Assembly: GCF_002213425.1 (NCBI RefSeq)
Contig: NZ_NJGV01000013.1
Location: forward strand, 1-64,000
Reading direction: 5' to 3'
DNA: 64,000 bases
Origin: Herbaspirillum aquaticum
GTDB lineage: Bacteria; Pseudomonadota; Gammaproteobacteria; Burkholderiales; Burkholderiaceae_D
Position numbers and translations under genes: made by a program. Under the pieces are notes generated by a model that was not told the DNA's origin, did no database searches, and saw nothing but the letters and a program-made list of their open reading frames with translations. The stretch's first letter is position 1; the number at the start of each line of letters is the position of its first letter. This document shows, piece by piece, positions 27,438 through 35,904 of the stretch.

Positions 27438-28343
27438 ATGCGTATATCGCCACTTCCCCCTTTACCTTCGCTGATCGCCTTCGAGGCGGCCATGCGCCAT
27501 GGCAGCTTCACCCGCGCGGCGGCTGAACTGCATCTCACGCAGAGCGCCATCAGCCGCCAGATTGCCCAGCTGGAGCGCTTTCTCGGCAAGAAGCTGTTCC
27601 TGCGCGAGCCGCGCGCACTGCGCCTGACGGTCAGCGGCCAGCGTTATGCGGCGTTGGTGCAGCGCCTGCTGGTCGATTGTGCCGAAGCCACCGAAGACAT
27701 CATGAAGCGCAAGGGCCACCAGGAACTGACGGTAGCCTGTTCGCAAGGGGTGGCGGTGCTGTGGCTGACGCCACGCCTGGCGCGCTTTCGCGCCCAGCAC
27801 CCGGATTGCCACCTGCGCCTGGTCGTCAATGACAGCCTGGCCCAGCTGTCAGAAACCGATTTCGACATGGGCATCTACTTCCTGCGCGATGGCCCTCCCT
27901 CGGGCCTGGCGGTGCGCCGCCTGTACGACGAAGAAGTGTTCCCGGTCTGTTCCCCGGCCTATCTGAAGGGCCGCACGCTGGCACCCGCCGAGTTGCCCCA
28001 GGAGACCCTGCTGATGCTGGAAGACGGGCAGCGGCAGTGGATGTCCTGGCAGAACTGGCTGGCGCACAACGGCGTGGACGACGTGCGCATCGAACAGCAG
28101 ATCCTGTCCAACCAATATCCGGTGCTGCTGCAACTGGCCATGGAAGGGCAGGGCATCGTGCTGGCCTGGCGTCACATGATCGACGCCTGCATGCAACAAG
28201 GACTGCTGGTGCGCGCCTGTGAAGCCAACGCCAGCCTGGGCGGCGGCTATTACGCGGTGTGGCCGCGCGACCGCATCGAGCACGCTGCGGCACGGGCCTT
28301 CCGCAGCTGGCTGGTGGCCGAGAGCGAAGCCTCGCTGCTCTGA
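27438..28343 (+). CDS. LysR-type transcriptional regulator (GcvA-like)
   Basis: 301 residues. The winged helix at the N-terminus is PLPSLIAFEAAMRHGSFTRAAAELHLTQSAISRQIAQLE, followed by the periplasmic-binding-like effector domain. LPPLPSLIAFEAA and the IYFLRDGPP stretch place it near the GcvA/AmpR subgroup. It lies downstream of the transporter and amidohydrolase, on the same strand after 120 bases, and is the natural candidate for controlling them. The effector is unknown. Confidence 0.92.
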   Translation: MRISPLPPLPSLIAFEAAMRHGSFTRAAAELHLTQSAISRQIAQLERFLGKKLFLREPRALRLTVSGQRYAALVQRLLVDCAEATEDIMKRKGHQELTVACSQGVAVLWLTPRLARFRAQHPDCHLRLVVNDSLAQLSETDFDMGIYFLRDGPPSGLAVRRLYDEEVFPVCSPAYLKGRTLAPAELPQETLLMLEDGQRQWMSWQNWLAHNGVDDVRIEQQILSNQYPVLLQLAMEGQGIVLAWRHMIDACMQQGLLVRACEANASLGGGYYAVWPRDRIEHAAARAFRSWLVAESEASLL

Positions 28344-28393
28344 AACGCTGCCGTCCCGATACAATGGAACCTTTCCCGCATCACGGACAGGCC

Positions 28394-28897
28394 ATGACGC
28401 AAGCCAAGCCCTACAAGATTCCCGAATCGGTGCTGGTGGTGATCCACAGCCCCGATCAATACGTGTTGTTGATCGAACGCGCCGACCAGCCCGGCTTCTG
28501 GCAATCGGTGACCGGCTCCAGGGACGCCCTCGATGAGCCCTTGTCGGAGACCGCCCGACGCGAAGTGGAGGAAGAAACCGGCATCGTGGTGGCCGATCTC
28601 GGCGTAGACTCGGCCCACGATGGCGGAAACCGCGTGCCGCGCGCGCATCTGCGCGACTGGCAACTTTCCAATGTCTATGACATCTATCCGGTCTGGCGGC
28701 ACCGCTACGCGCCGGGCGTGACCAGGAATACCGAACACGTCTTTGGCCTGCTGGTGCCGCGCGACATCCCGGTGACGCTGGCCCCGCGCGAGCACACCCG
28801 CCATGTCTGGCTGCCGTATCGCGAAGCGGCCGACCGCTGTTTCTCGCCCTCCAATGCCGAGGCGATCCTGCAGTTGCCGCGCTACCTGGCCTCCTAG
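28394..28897 (+). CDS. nudB: Dihydroneopterin triphosphate diphosphatase NudB
   Basis: 167-residue Nudix hydrolase that removes pyrophosphate from dihydroneopterin triphosphate in folate synthesis. The Nudix box is GSRDALDEPLSETARREVEEET. The N-terminal PESVLVVIHSPDQYVLLIERADQPGFWQSVTG is typical of NudB. The start at 28394 is chosen because the upstream frame overlaps the LysR gene; ATG at 28364 is possible. In betaproteobacteria nudB often sits between aspS and a ybhP-like gene, as here, where the MFS-LysR cassette is interposed. Confidence 0.92.
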   Translation: MTQAKPYKIPESVLVVIHSPDQYVLLIERADQPGFWQSVTGSRDALDEPLSETARREVEEETGIVVADLGVDSAHDGGNRVPRAHLRDWQLSNVYDIYPVWRHRYAPGVTRNTEHVFGLLVPRDIPVTLAPREHTRHVWLPYREAADRCFSPSNAEAILQLPRYLAS

Positions 28898-28949
28898 CCA
28901 GCGCCAGGCGCGACCGGCACCGGACAAGAACAAGAGAAAGGTTGCATCG

Positions 28950-29747
28950 ATGAAGCTGCGTGTTGCCACATACAACATCCACAAGGGCGTGACCTCGTTT
29001 GCCGGCCGCCCGCGCATCCTGGCGCTGAAGCAGGCGCTGGCGCAACTGGATCCGGACATCCTGTTCCTGCAGGAAGTGCAGGGCCGCCATGACCTCAACG
29101 CCCTGCGCCACGCCTCCAACTGGCCGCAGCAGGGCCAGCATGAATATCTTGCCGGTGACACCCATCACTCGGCCTACGGCATGAATGCGGTCTATGACCA
29201 CGGCCATCATGGCAATGCCCTCATCTCGCGCTTTGAAATCGCGTCCATCCGCAACCAGGATGTCTCCGACCATGCCTACGAGTCGCGCGGCATCCTGCAT
29301 TGCGTGGTGCCCATCGAAGGGGTGGAAGTGCATTGCTACGTGATCCACCTGGGCTTGTTCGCCGGGGGCCGTCGGCGCCAGATCGATGCGCTCATTCAAG
29401 CGGTGAGCACGTCCTCGCCGCCCGATGCGCCCCTGCTGATCGCCGGCGATTTCAATGACTGGACCAACCAGCTCAGCCGCACCCTGTACCAGAACCTGGC
29501 TGTGACCGAAGTCTTCGACCAGCCGCAACCCACTGCGCGTGGCGTGATGCAGGGCTTGCGCCGGTTGGGTGGCCTGTCGGCGCCGATCCGCCCGGCGCGG
29601 ACCTTCCCGGCCATGATGCCGTGGCTGCGCCTGGATCGCATCTACGTGCGCGGTTTCCGCGTGGAAACGGCGGAGGTCCTGAAGGATGGCCCTTGGGCGC
29701 GCCTGTCGGACCATGCGCCCATCGTCACCGAACTGCAGCTGGCCTGA
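28950..29747 (+). CDS. Endonuclease/exonuclease/phosphatase family protein (YbhP-like)
   Basis: 265-residue member of the EEP superfamily, with metal-dependent phosphodiesterase or phosphatase chemistry. Visible motifs are VATYNIHKGV (metal Asn), LFLQEVQ (metal Glu), IAGDFNDW and the final LSDHAPIV (catalytic Asp-His). GAGAAAGG precedes the start at 28950. It directly precedes clsB with two bases between, the same pairing as ybhP-clsB(ybhO) in E. coli. The natural substrate is unknown; a role with phospholipid head groups is suggested by the neighbour only. Confidence 0.9.
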   Translation: MKLRVATYNIHKGVTSFAGRPRILALKQALAQLDPDILFLQEVQGRHDLNALRHASNWPQQGQHEYLAGDTHHSAYGMNAVYDHGHHGNALISRFEIASIRNQDVSDHAYESRGILHCVVPIEGVEVHCYVIHLGLFAGGRRRQIDALIQAVSTSSPPDAPLLIAGDFNDWTNQLSRTLYQNLAVTEVFDQPQPTARGVMQGLRRLGGLSAPIRPARTFPAMMPWLRLDRIYVRGFRVETAEVLKDGPWARLSDHAPIVTELQLA

Positions 29748-29749
29748 TC

Positions 29750-30913
29750 TTGCGCCACCTCGCCTTTACCGACGGCAACCAGATTGCGCTGCTGCACAGT
29801 GGTGCGGGTTTCTATCCCGCACTGATCAGTGCGATTGATGCGGCGCGCGTCGAGATCTATCTCGAAACTTATATTTTTTCCCTCGATGAGACGGGAATGC
29901 TGGTCTGCGAAGCCCTCCAAAGGGCTGCTGGACGCGGTGTTGTGGTCTATGTCATCAATGACTGGCTCGGCACGGGCCGCGAAAATACTAACAAATTGCG
30001 CCTAGCGCTGACGGCGGCCGGGGTGCAGCACCGCTCCTTCAATCCCTGGTTCCGGCGCGGCGTGGCGCGCAGCCATCGCAAGCTGTGCGTAGTGGATCGC
30101 CAGGTGGCCTTCGTCGGTGGGCTCAACATCAATGACGACATGGTCTCCGACCGCGACCATGCCATGCCCTTGCCCGCACCGCGTTGGGATTTCGCCGTGA
30201 GCGTGGTGGGGCCGCTGGTGCAGGACATCTATCGTGAAGTCCAGGCGCAATGGCTGCGTGTGGGGCGCATGAAACTGAAGGCGCGCTGGCGCAACTTCAA
30301 GCACCTGCGCCATGGCCATCCGGGCCCGGTGCATGACCAGACCCAGGCCGCGCTGGTGGTGCGCGACAATTTCCGCAACCGGCGCACCATCCAGCGCGCC
30401 TACCTGCAGGCGCTGGGGCGTGCCCGCGAGAGCGCCTTCCTCGCCAATCCGTATTTCGCGCCGGGCCGCAAGATGCGCCGCGCGCTGGAAGAGGCCGCCA
30501 TGCGCGGGGTGAAGGTGACCCTGCTCTTGGGGGTAGGGCAGTTCGTGATGCAGGATGCGGTGGCGCATTCCTTCTATCCGAAGCTCCTGCGCGCGGGGGT
30601 GCGCATCGTGGAATACACCCATACCGAGCTGCATGCCAAGGTAGCCGTGGTGGACGACAAATGGGCGACGGTGGGATCGAGCAACTATGACGGGCTCTCG
30701 CTGTTCGTCAACCAGGAAGCCAACGTGGTGGTCCAGGATCCGGCCTTCGCCGCTTACCTGCGCCAGGAGATCGAGGCCGGTGCGGCCGGGGGCAGGGTGG
30801 TGCACCTGTCGGACTTCCTGCACGTGCCCTGGTACAAGCGCGCCGCGTATGGTGCCGCCTTCCTCCTTTATCGCACGGTAATTCACATCATCACGCTGGG
30901 AAAAGACGCCTGA
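29750..30913 (+). CDS. clsB: Cardiolipin synthase ClsB
   Basis: Phospholipase D-superfamily membrane enzyme making cardiolipin from phosphatidylglycerol. Two HKD-type sites are visible: SHRKLCVVDRQVAFVGGLN (with Arg in place of the middle residue) and HAKVAVVDDKWATVGSSNYD. Starting at the TTG at 29750 gives 387 residues that begin RHLAFTDGNQIALLHSG, which lines up with E. coli ClsB MKCSWREGNKIQLLENG. No ATG fits this position, and the longer frame from 29621 lies inside the upstream gene. The final segment YGAAFLLYRTVIHIITLG is hydrophobic and may associate with the membrane. It is translationally close to ybhP. Confidence 0.9.
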   Translation: MRHLAFTDGNQIALLHSGAGFYPALISAIDAARVEIYLETYIFSLDETGMLVCEALQRAAGRGVVVYVINDWLGTGRENTNKLRLALTAAGVQHRSFNPWFRRGVARSHRKLCVVDRQVAFVGGLNINDDMVSDRDHAMPLPAPRWDFAVSVVGPLVQDIYREVQAQWLRVGRMKLKARWRNFKHLRHGHPGPVHDQTQAALVVRDNFRNRRTIQRAYLQALGRARESAFLANPYFAPGRKMRRALEEAAMRGVKVTLLLGVGQFVMQDAVAHSFYPKLLRAGVRIVEYTHTELHAKVAVVDDKWATVGSSNYDGLSLFVNQEANVVVQDPAFAAYLRQEIEAGAAGGRVVHLSDFLHVPWYKRAAYGAAFLLYRTVIHIITLGKDA

Positions 30914-31049
30914 GTCTTTCTGCCGGGTGTTTGATTTACCGAAAATTCACTATATCGCGTTCCAAGCTGAAATCGAATAAGATGACCATCCCGGTTTTCG
31001 AAGGACAGCCGTGCGCGGCTGCCTGCCATTTCAATAAAAGGAGCGAGTT

Positions 31050-32225
31050 ATGGATGATGTGGTCATTGTCGCAGCACAGAGAACGGCGATCGGCAAATTC
31101 GGCGGATCCTTGTCGAAGATTGCGGCGGCCGATCTGGGTGCGCAAGTCATCAAGGCCCTGCTGGCCAAGACCGGCATCAAGCCGGAAGCCATCAGCGAAG
31201 TCATCCTCGGCCAGGTGCTGACCGCTGGCCTGGGCCAGAACCCGGCGCGCCAGTCGGTCATCAAGTCCGGCCTGCCTGACATGGTCCCGGCCTTCGTGGT
31301 CGGCAAGGTCTGCGGCAGCGGCCTGAAGGCGGTGCAGCTGGCGGCGCAGGCGATTCGCTGCGGCGACGCGCAGATCGTCATCGCCGGCGGCCAGGAGAAC
31401 ATGAGTGCCTCGCCGCACGTGCTCAACAACTCGCGTGACGGCTTCCGCATGGGAGACGCCAAGCTGACCGACACCATGATCGTGGATGGTTTGTGGGACG
31501 TCTACAACCAGTACCACATGGGCATCACCGCCGAGAACGTGGCCAAGAAGTTCGAGATCAGCCGCGAAGAGCAGGATGCTTTTGCTGCCGCCTCGCAGAA
31601 CAAGGCTGAAGCAGCGCAGAAGGCCGGCAAGTTCAAGGATGAGATCGTGCCCATCGAGATCAAGGGCAAGAAGGAAACCGTGGTCTTCGATACCGATGAA
31701 TTCGTCAAGCACGGCGTGACCGCTGAGGCGCTGGCGGCGCTGCGTCCGGCCTTCGACAAGGCCGGTACGGTGACGGCCGGCAACGCCTCGGGCATCAACG
31801 ATGGCGCAGCGGCCGTGGTGGTGACCTCGGCCAAGCTGGCCGCCGAACTGGGCCTGCCGGTGCTGGCCAAGATCAAGGCCTATTCCTCGGCCGGCCTGGA
31901 TCCCAGCATCATGGGCATGGGCCCGGTGCCGGCATCGCAGCTGACCCTGAAGAAGGCAGGCTGGACTGCACAGGACCTGGACCTGATGGAAATCAACGAA
32001 GCCTTCGCTGCGCAAGCCATTGCGGTGAACAAGCAGATGGGCTGGGACACCAGCAAGATCAACGTCAACGGTGGCGCCATTGCCCTGGGCCACCCCATCG
32101 GTGCCTCTGGCTGCCGCGTGCTGGTGACGCTGCTGCACGAGATGGTGCGCCGTGATGCCAAGAAGGGTCTGGCCAGCCTCTGTATCGGTGGCGGCATGGG
32201 TGTGGCGCTGGCTGTGGAGCGTTGA
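31050..32225 (+). CDS. Acetyl-CoA C-acetyltransferase (PhaA/AtoB type)
   Basis: 391-residue biosynthetic-type thiolase that condenses two acetyl-CoA to acetoacetyl-CoA (first step of PHB synthesis) or works in reverse. The acyl-enzyme Cys88 lies in [12 protein letters not shown], with His348 in [16 protein letters not shown] and Cys378 in SLCIGGGMG, spaced as in the Zoogloea enzyme. AAGGAG precedes the start. There is no phaB or phaC beside it. It is single and ends with a strong terminator, so PHB or ketone-body use must be inferred from elsewhere. Confidence 0.95.
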   Translation: MDDVVIVAAQRTAIGKFGGSLSKIAAADLGAQVIKALLAKTGIKPEAISEVILGQVLTAGLGQNPARQSVIKSGLPDMVPAFVVGKVCGSGLKAVQLAAQAIRCGDAQIVIAGGQENMSASPHVLNNSRDGFRMGDAKLTDTMIVDGLWDVYNQYHMGITAENVAKKFEISREEQDAFAAASQNKAEAAQKAGKFKDEIVPIEIKGKKETVVFDTDEFVKHGVTAEALAALRPAFDKAGTVTAGNASGINDGAAAVVVTSAKLAAELGLPVLAKIKAYSSAGLDPSIMGMGPVPASQLTLKKAGWTAQDLDLMEINEAFAAQAIAVNKQMGWDTSKINVNGGAIALGHPIGASGCRVLVTLLHEMVRRDAKKGLASLCIGGGMGVALAVER

Positions 32226-32253
32226 GCCTGTTGAAGCGCTTGTTGAGATGAAG

Positions 32254-32285
32254 AAAACGCCGGCTTGCGAGCCGGCGTTTTTCTT
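32254..32285 (+). terminator. Terminator after the acetyltransferase
   Basis: The arms AAAACGCCGGCT and AGCCGGCGTTTT with a TGCG loop and further Ts. It separates the core gene from the convergent T6SS island. Confidence 0.92.
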
Positions 32286-32333
32286 TGGGGAAGGGTGGGT
32301 TGGCGCAGCTCAGCGTGTTGTTGATGCCGGTTC

Positions 32334-33962
32334 TTACGGACTGAAGTTGCGGATGGTGATGTCCTTGCGCCCCGACGGCAGAGGCTGATTCGCCTGATCC
32401 AGCCATTGCCACTGGATATCTTTTGGAGAAATGTCCAGGCCGCGATCACGCGGGTCAGGGAAGGGCTGCCCCTCTTCGACATAGGCTTGGCGCGTCCATT
32501 GATTGAAGACCTTGGCCAGTGGATGGGCGGGATCGACCTCGCCATGCCAGAAGCCGGTGGCTGGTGCAGTGAGCAAGCCGCTGGAGCGCAAATCGCGTGA
32601 GGGGACGGGGATCTCGCGCAGCACGCCTTGCGGGACTCGCCAGTCAGGGACATGCCGCGCAGCCGGCGGTTTGGGAACAGGAGTGCCGAGATAGTGGAAA
32701 CGAAGAATGCCGGACTCTTTTGTAATGTCTTCAGGGGGAGTGAAGGATTCGCCCTGTGCGTAGTACATCGGTACCTGCGCGGCATTCCATGCCACCTGCT
32801 TGGGTGTGTAAGGTTTGGCCAATTGGGCGAGCCAAAATCCGCTGATGGTGGCATCGGTGTGCAGGTGCTGGATAAGGTGGCCACCTTGCGGCTCGTCGGG
32901 GAGGACAAGGCCGTCGGGGATATGAGCGCGGCCCTGGCGCAGTGAAGCGGGGGAAGGTTTGATGTCCGCCAGTGAGGTTGCCTTGACGGGTTTGGCGCCA
33001 TTGATCAGGGTTTCCTTTTCGCCATCCCAGTAGGGGAGGATGGCAGGCGGTAGAGGAAGAACTTTGTCCAGGTTGGGAAGGCGCAGGTCGGGGTTGAGGC
33101 GGAGCATGTCGGCGATGGCAGAGTAGCGTTCAGCACGATCGGGATCCGGTCTTGGACCACCAGGTTCGAGACCTCCTCGAAACTCTACTGCCATGTGGAT
33201 GGCACTCATTTCGTTCCCGAATTTCACGCCGTCGTGATAAACCTTGAGTGAGCGTTCCAGCTCTTCAGGGAGTGCGATACGCAATCCTAGCTCGGACGCA
33301 CCATTGCCATTCTCTTGTGCGTAGGAACATTCCAGCATTTTTCTTCCAATGACTGAATTGCTCCAGACTGTTCCCTTGGTGTCGTCGTATGCCGCCATGA
33401 GCTTTGCCCCCAGATGAGCCTGTGCATCAGCATTTCCCATCTCGGCCGCCAGGGTCCAGAATGCATAAGCCCTTGTGGCATCTTGTTTAACACCCGTTCC
33501 ATTGATGTGGTAAGTCCCCATTAAATCGAAGGCTTTCGGAACTCCTTTGCGCATAGCTTCTTCAACAAGTTGAACAGCACGTTCCGTGTCCCGCGTAACA
33601 CCTTTTCCGTCAACATAAAGACTTGCCAGGTTGAGCATGGCTTTCCAATGCTCTTTTTCGGCCGCCTTGGTCCAGAGAGCCGCCGCCTTATTGAATTGAC
33701 GATCATCAGGCCAAAGTTCAAAACTGGTTAACGCCAAGCCTTCTCTGAACCATTGCTCGGCATCTGCATCTAGTTGAGGTTCTGCAGACTTTTCGTATCG
33801 GCACATCCAAATTTTCATGTGTGGATCGAATGTCGCCAGGGGCATGTTGCGGGGAAGGGAGTTCATGCAGGAATTCAAGAAAAGATAAAGAGTAATGGCG
33901 AGCGAAACTGTCTTGAGAATGCCCTCGCCGGGAAATGCTTTTGGAGTAGATTCGTTATTCAT
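32334..33962 (-). CDS. Sel1-repeat lipoprotein, candidate T6SS immunity protein (DUF6396-like)
   Basis: 542 residues. An N-terminal hydrophobic segment ends in FLNSC (Cys32), a passable lipobox, so the protein is probably periplasmic. Residues about 60-260 carry Sel1-like helical repeats (for example AAEKEHWKAMLNLASLYVDG and AMRKGVPKAFDLMGTYHINGTG). The rest is rich in Pro and Trp and resembles the DUF6396 region found in proteins next to phospholipase effectors. Its ATG overlaps the effector stop (ATGA), so the pair is translationally coupled. Sel1-type immunity proteins are known partners of Tle5 phospholipases in Pseudomonas. Function is inferred from context. Base composition is lower in GC than neighbours, a sign of transfer. 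Confidence 0.75.
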   Translation of the reverse strand: MNNESTPKAFPGEGILKTVSLAITLYLFLNSCMNSLPRNMPLATFDPHMKIWMCRYEKSAEPQLDADAEQWFREGLALTSFELWPDDRQFNKAAALWTKAAEKEHWKAMLNLASLYVDGKGVTRDTERAVQLVEEAMRKGVPKAFDLMGTYHINGTGVKQDATRAYAFWTLAAEMGNADAQAHLGAKLMAAYDDTKGTVWSNSVIGRKMLECSYAQENGNGASELGLRIALPEELERSLKVYHDGVKFGNEMSAIHMAVEFRGGLEPGGPRPDPDRAERYSAIADMLRLNPDLRLPNLDKVLPLPPAILPYWDGEKETLINGAKPVKATSLADIKPSPASLRQGRAHIPDGLVLPDEPQGGHLIQHLHTDATISGFWLAQLAKPYTPKQVAWNAAQVPMYYAQGESFTPPEDITKESGILRFHYLGTPVPKPPAARHVPDWRVPQGVLREIPVPSRDLRSSGLLTAPATGFWHGEVDPAHPLAKVFNQWTRQAYVEEGQPFPDPRDRGLDISPKDIQWQWLDQANQPLPSGRKDITIRNFSP

Positions 33963-35878
33963 GCAAGGCGGATCGAGGAAGTGCGTACATCAAAAAATGG
34001 CAACAAGAAGCCTGTTATCGGTTTCCGTGTATCTTTCTTATTCTGGTTAATTCGCAACAATTCCTGCCAAGCTTCAAACGCAAATTTAATTGACGATGAA
34101 GTTCCGTTGCCGCCGTCACAGGACGCAGCCCCTCCAGAGTGCATAGAAAAAACCTCCCTACGTAATTTCTCGCTCAACAGCGGATCATCACACCCGATGT
34201 TGATCTCAGCATCTACCGCCATGCTGCGCAGATTCATGTTGGCGCTACCCAACGTAAAGAACGCATCGTCGATGATCATCAACTTGCTGTGGATGTAGAT
34301 CTCGCGATATTTTTCCCCTTTGCTGTCGCCGGCATGATCGTAGGTCCACAGACTGGCCACGAGTGTTTTGATGCCGAGGGAATCGAGCTCCTTGGCAATG
34401 TCGGCATTGCTCCGTGATTCACTATCAGGAGAGGCCTGCTTGGATCCCCGCACCAGCTCTGGCGGAGCACCATTTTTCCTTTCCTTGAACTCGTAGGTCG
34501 CCAGTTCTTTCTCCCGTTCCCGGAGAGCCAGCTCTCGTTCCACCTCCTTGTCCTGATTGGGCATCGATGTGCCATGCCCGAGTGCCTTGACGGTCTCATG
34601 CGTAGCCGGAACCATCTGCGGGCGCTCTGGAGTGGGGATGACGATGAAGACGTGCAGATCGGGGAGCTTGTTCATCGGCTGCCCCGCTGCCTTCCATGCT
34701 GTGATGAAATCACGCCGCAGCTGCTTGAGATACTTCGCCCACTCTGCGTACTGGAAATACTGGTTTTCGATGTAGATGTAATTGGACGCGAAGCTGGTTG
34801 CTTGCCGATAGAGGCGCTGGATGGTCTTGTCGCCTTCCTCCGCCTGTGTGCGCACGATCTGCGCGCGATGAGCGGCCCTGCCAGCGCGAACCTTCAGGCC
34901 AGCCGGTGGTGAGCGCAGGTCGTGCATGCGCTGGATTTGTTGGTCGGCTGTGGCTACCCGGTTCCAGGCATCCACGAAATTCTTGCTCACGCTGATCAGG
35001 GCCTCGCCGCAAATGCGGCAGGCATAGTCTTGCAGTGGTTTCAGCCCGGGAAGTTCATCCCCGCCACCTTCCCACGATTGGCCCCGGCGCGGGTCGTAAA
35101 ACAAGTGCTTTCGCGTATCCCAATAATCGGTGACGCTGTTCAGTCCCATTACGTAGCCGACCGCATGTTCTCCCTGCGCATGGTCGTAGTCGATGAGTAT
35201 TGTTTTCTGATGGGCAGTCGATGCTTGGACCAGGGATTGGTGCTCAGTCATCGACAGCCTGGCGGAACGCTCTTCTGCCAAGCTCTGGCGGACTTTATCG
35301 GCGTCGCCCGCGCGGACCTTGAAGGTGAGATGAGGATGCGTGCCGTGAGTGGCCTCAAAGAACCACAAGGCATTGAAATAGCCACGGCGTTCTTGCGGCG
35401 AAAGCCCAGCTTCGTGAGGTTTTCCGGAGAGTCGTTCGTGATGCCGGATGCGCTTGACCTGCTGGGCGTCGAGCTTGCCGTAGCCCGGCGTATTGTTGGC
35501 CATGGCCGAGATCGGGCTCTCATTCCAGCACAGCACCCGTACCTCTAACGGCTTGCCATTGTTGTACTTGCCGGCTGCGACCTCCCTGAGCAAATCCCCC
35601 CAGGTCGGACCGCGAGGCCAGGTGTTGCCCTCGCGCTCCAGTTCCATGGCAGGGTCGAAACCCCAGCAGATGATTTCCACGCTGTGCTTTGCCTGGCGGA
35701 TGTCCTGCAGGATGCGGGCAAATCCTTCTTCGCCGCAGATTAGTACTTCAAGCTGGTTGGCGTGATAGATCGGGGAATTGCTGTCTTCTGCGCGCTCCAG
35801 CAGCCATTGTGCCGTTGCGGTAGCACTACGTTTGCGCAGATCGATGGGAATGCTGCCTGGATGGTAGGTCTGTGTCAT
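33959..35878 (-). CDS. Phospholipase D-family T6SS effector (Tle5-like)
   Basis: 639 residues with two HKD-type active sites: HQKTILIDYDHAQ in the first half and IHSKLMIIDDAFFTLGSANMN near the C-terminus. FKVRAGDADKV and a long charged segment (RELALREREKELATYEFKERK) lie between them. It has no signal peptide, which fits loading on a VgrG spike for delivery into the target periplasm, where Tle5 enzymes degrade phosphatidylethanolamine. It sits 26 bases after vgrG and overlaps the candidate immunity gene. The ATG at 35878 is preferred to a TTG four codons earlier. The 3' half is AT-richer than the 5' half. Confidence 0.88.
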   Translation of the reverse strand: MTQTYHPGSIPIDLRKRSATATAQWLLERAEDSNSPIYHANQLEVLICGEEGFARILQDIRQAKHSVEIICWGFDPAMELEREGNTWPRGPTWGDLLREVAAGKYNNGKPLEVRVLCWNESPISAMANNTPGYGKLDAQQVKRIRHHERLSGKPHEAGLSPQERRGYFNALWFFEATHGTHPHLTFKVRAGDADKVRQSLAEERSARLSMTEHQSLVQASTAHQKTILIDYDHAQGEHAVGYVMGLNSVTDYWDTRKHLFYDPRRGQSWEGGGDELPGLKPLQDYACRICGEALISVSKNFVDAWNRVATADQQIQRMHDLRSPPAGLKVRAGRAAHRAQIVRTQAEEGDKTIQRLYRQATSFASNYIYIENQYFQYAEWAKYLKQLRRDFITAWKAAGQPMNKLPDLHVFIVIPTPERPQMVPATHETVKALGHGTSMPNQDKEVERELALREREKELATYEFKERKNGAPPELVRGSKQASPDSESRSNADIAKELDSLGIKTLVASLWTYDHAGDSKGEKYREIYIHSKLMIIDDAFFTLGSANMNLRSMAVDAEINIGCDDPLLSEKLRREVFSMHSGGAASCDGGNGTSSSIKFAFEAWQELLRINQNKKDTRKPITGFLLPFFDVRTSSIRLA

Positions 35879-35904
35879 GGCGATGATCAAAAAAGGGAAG
35901 GGGG

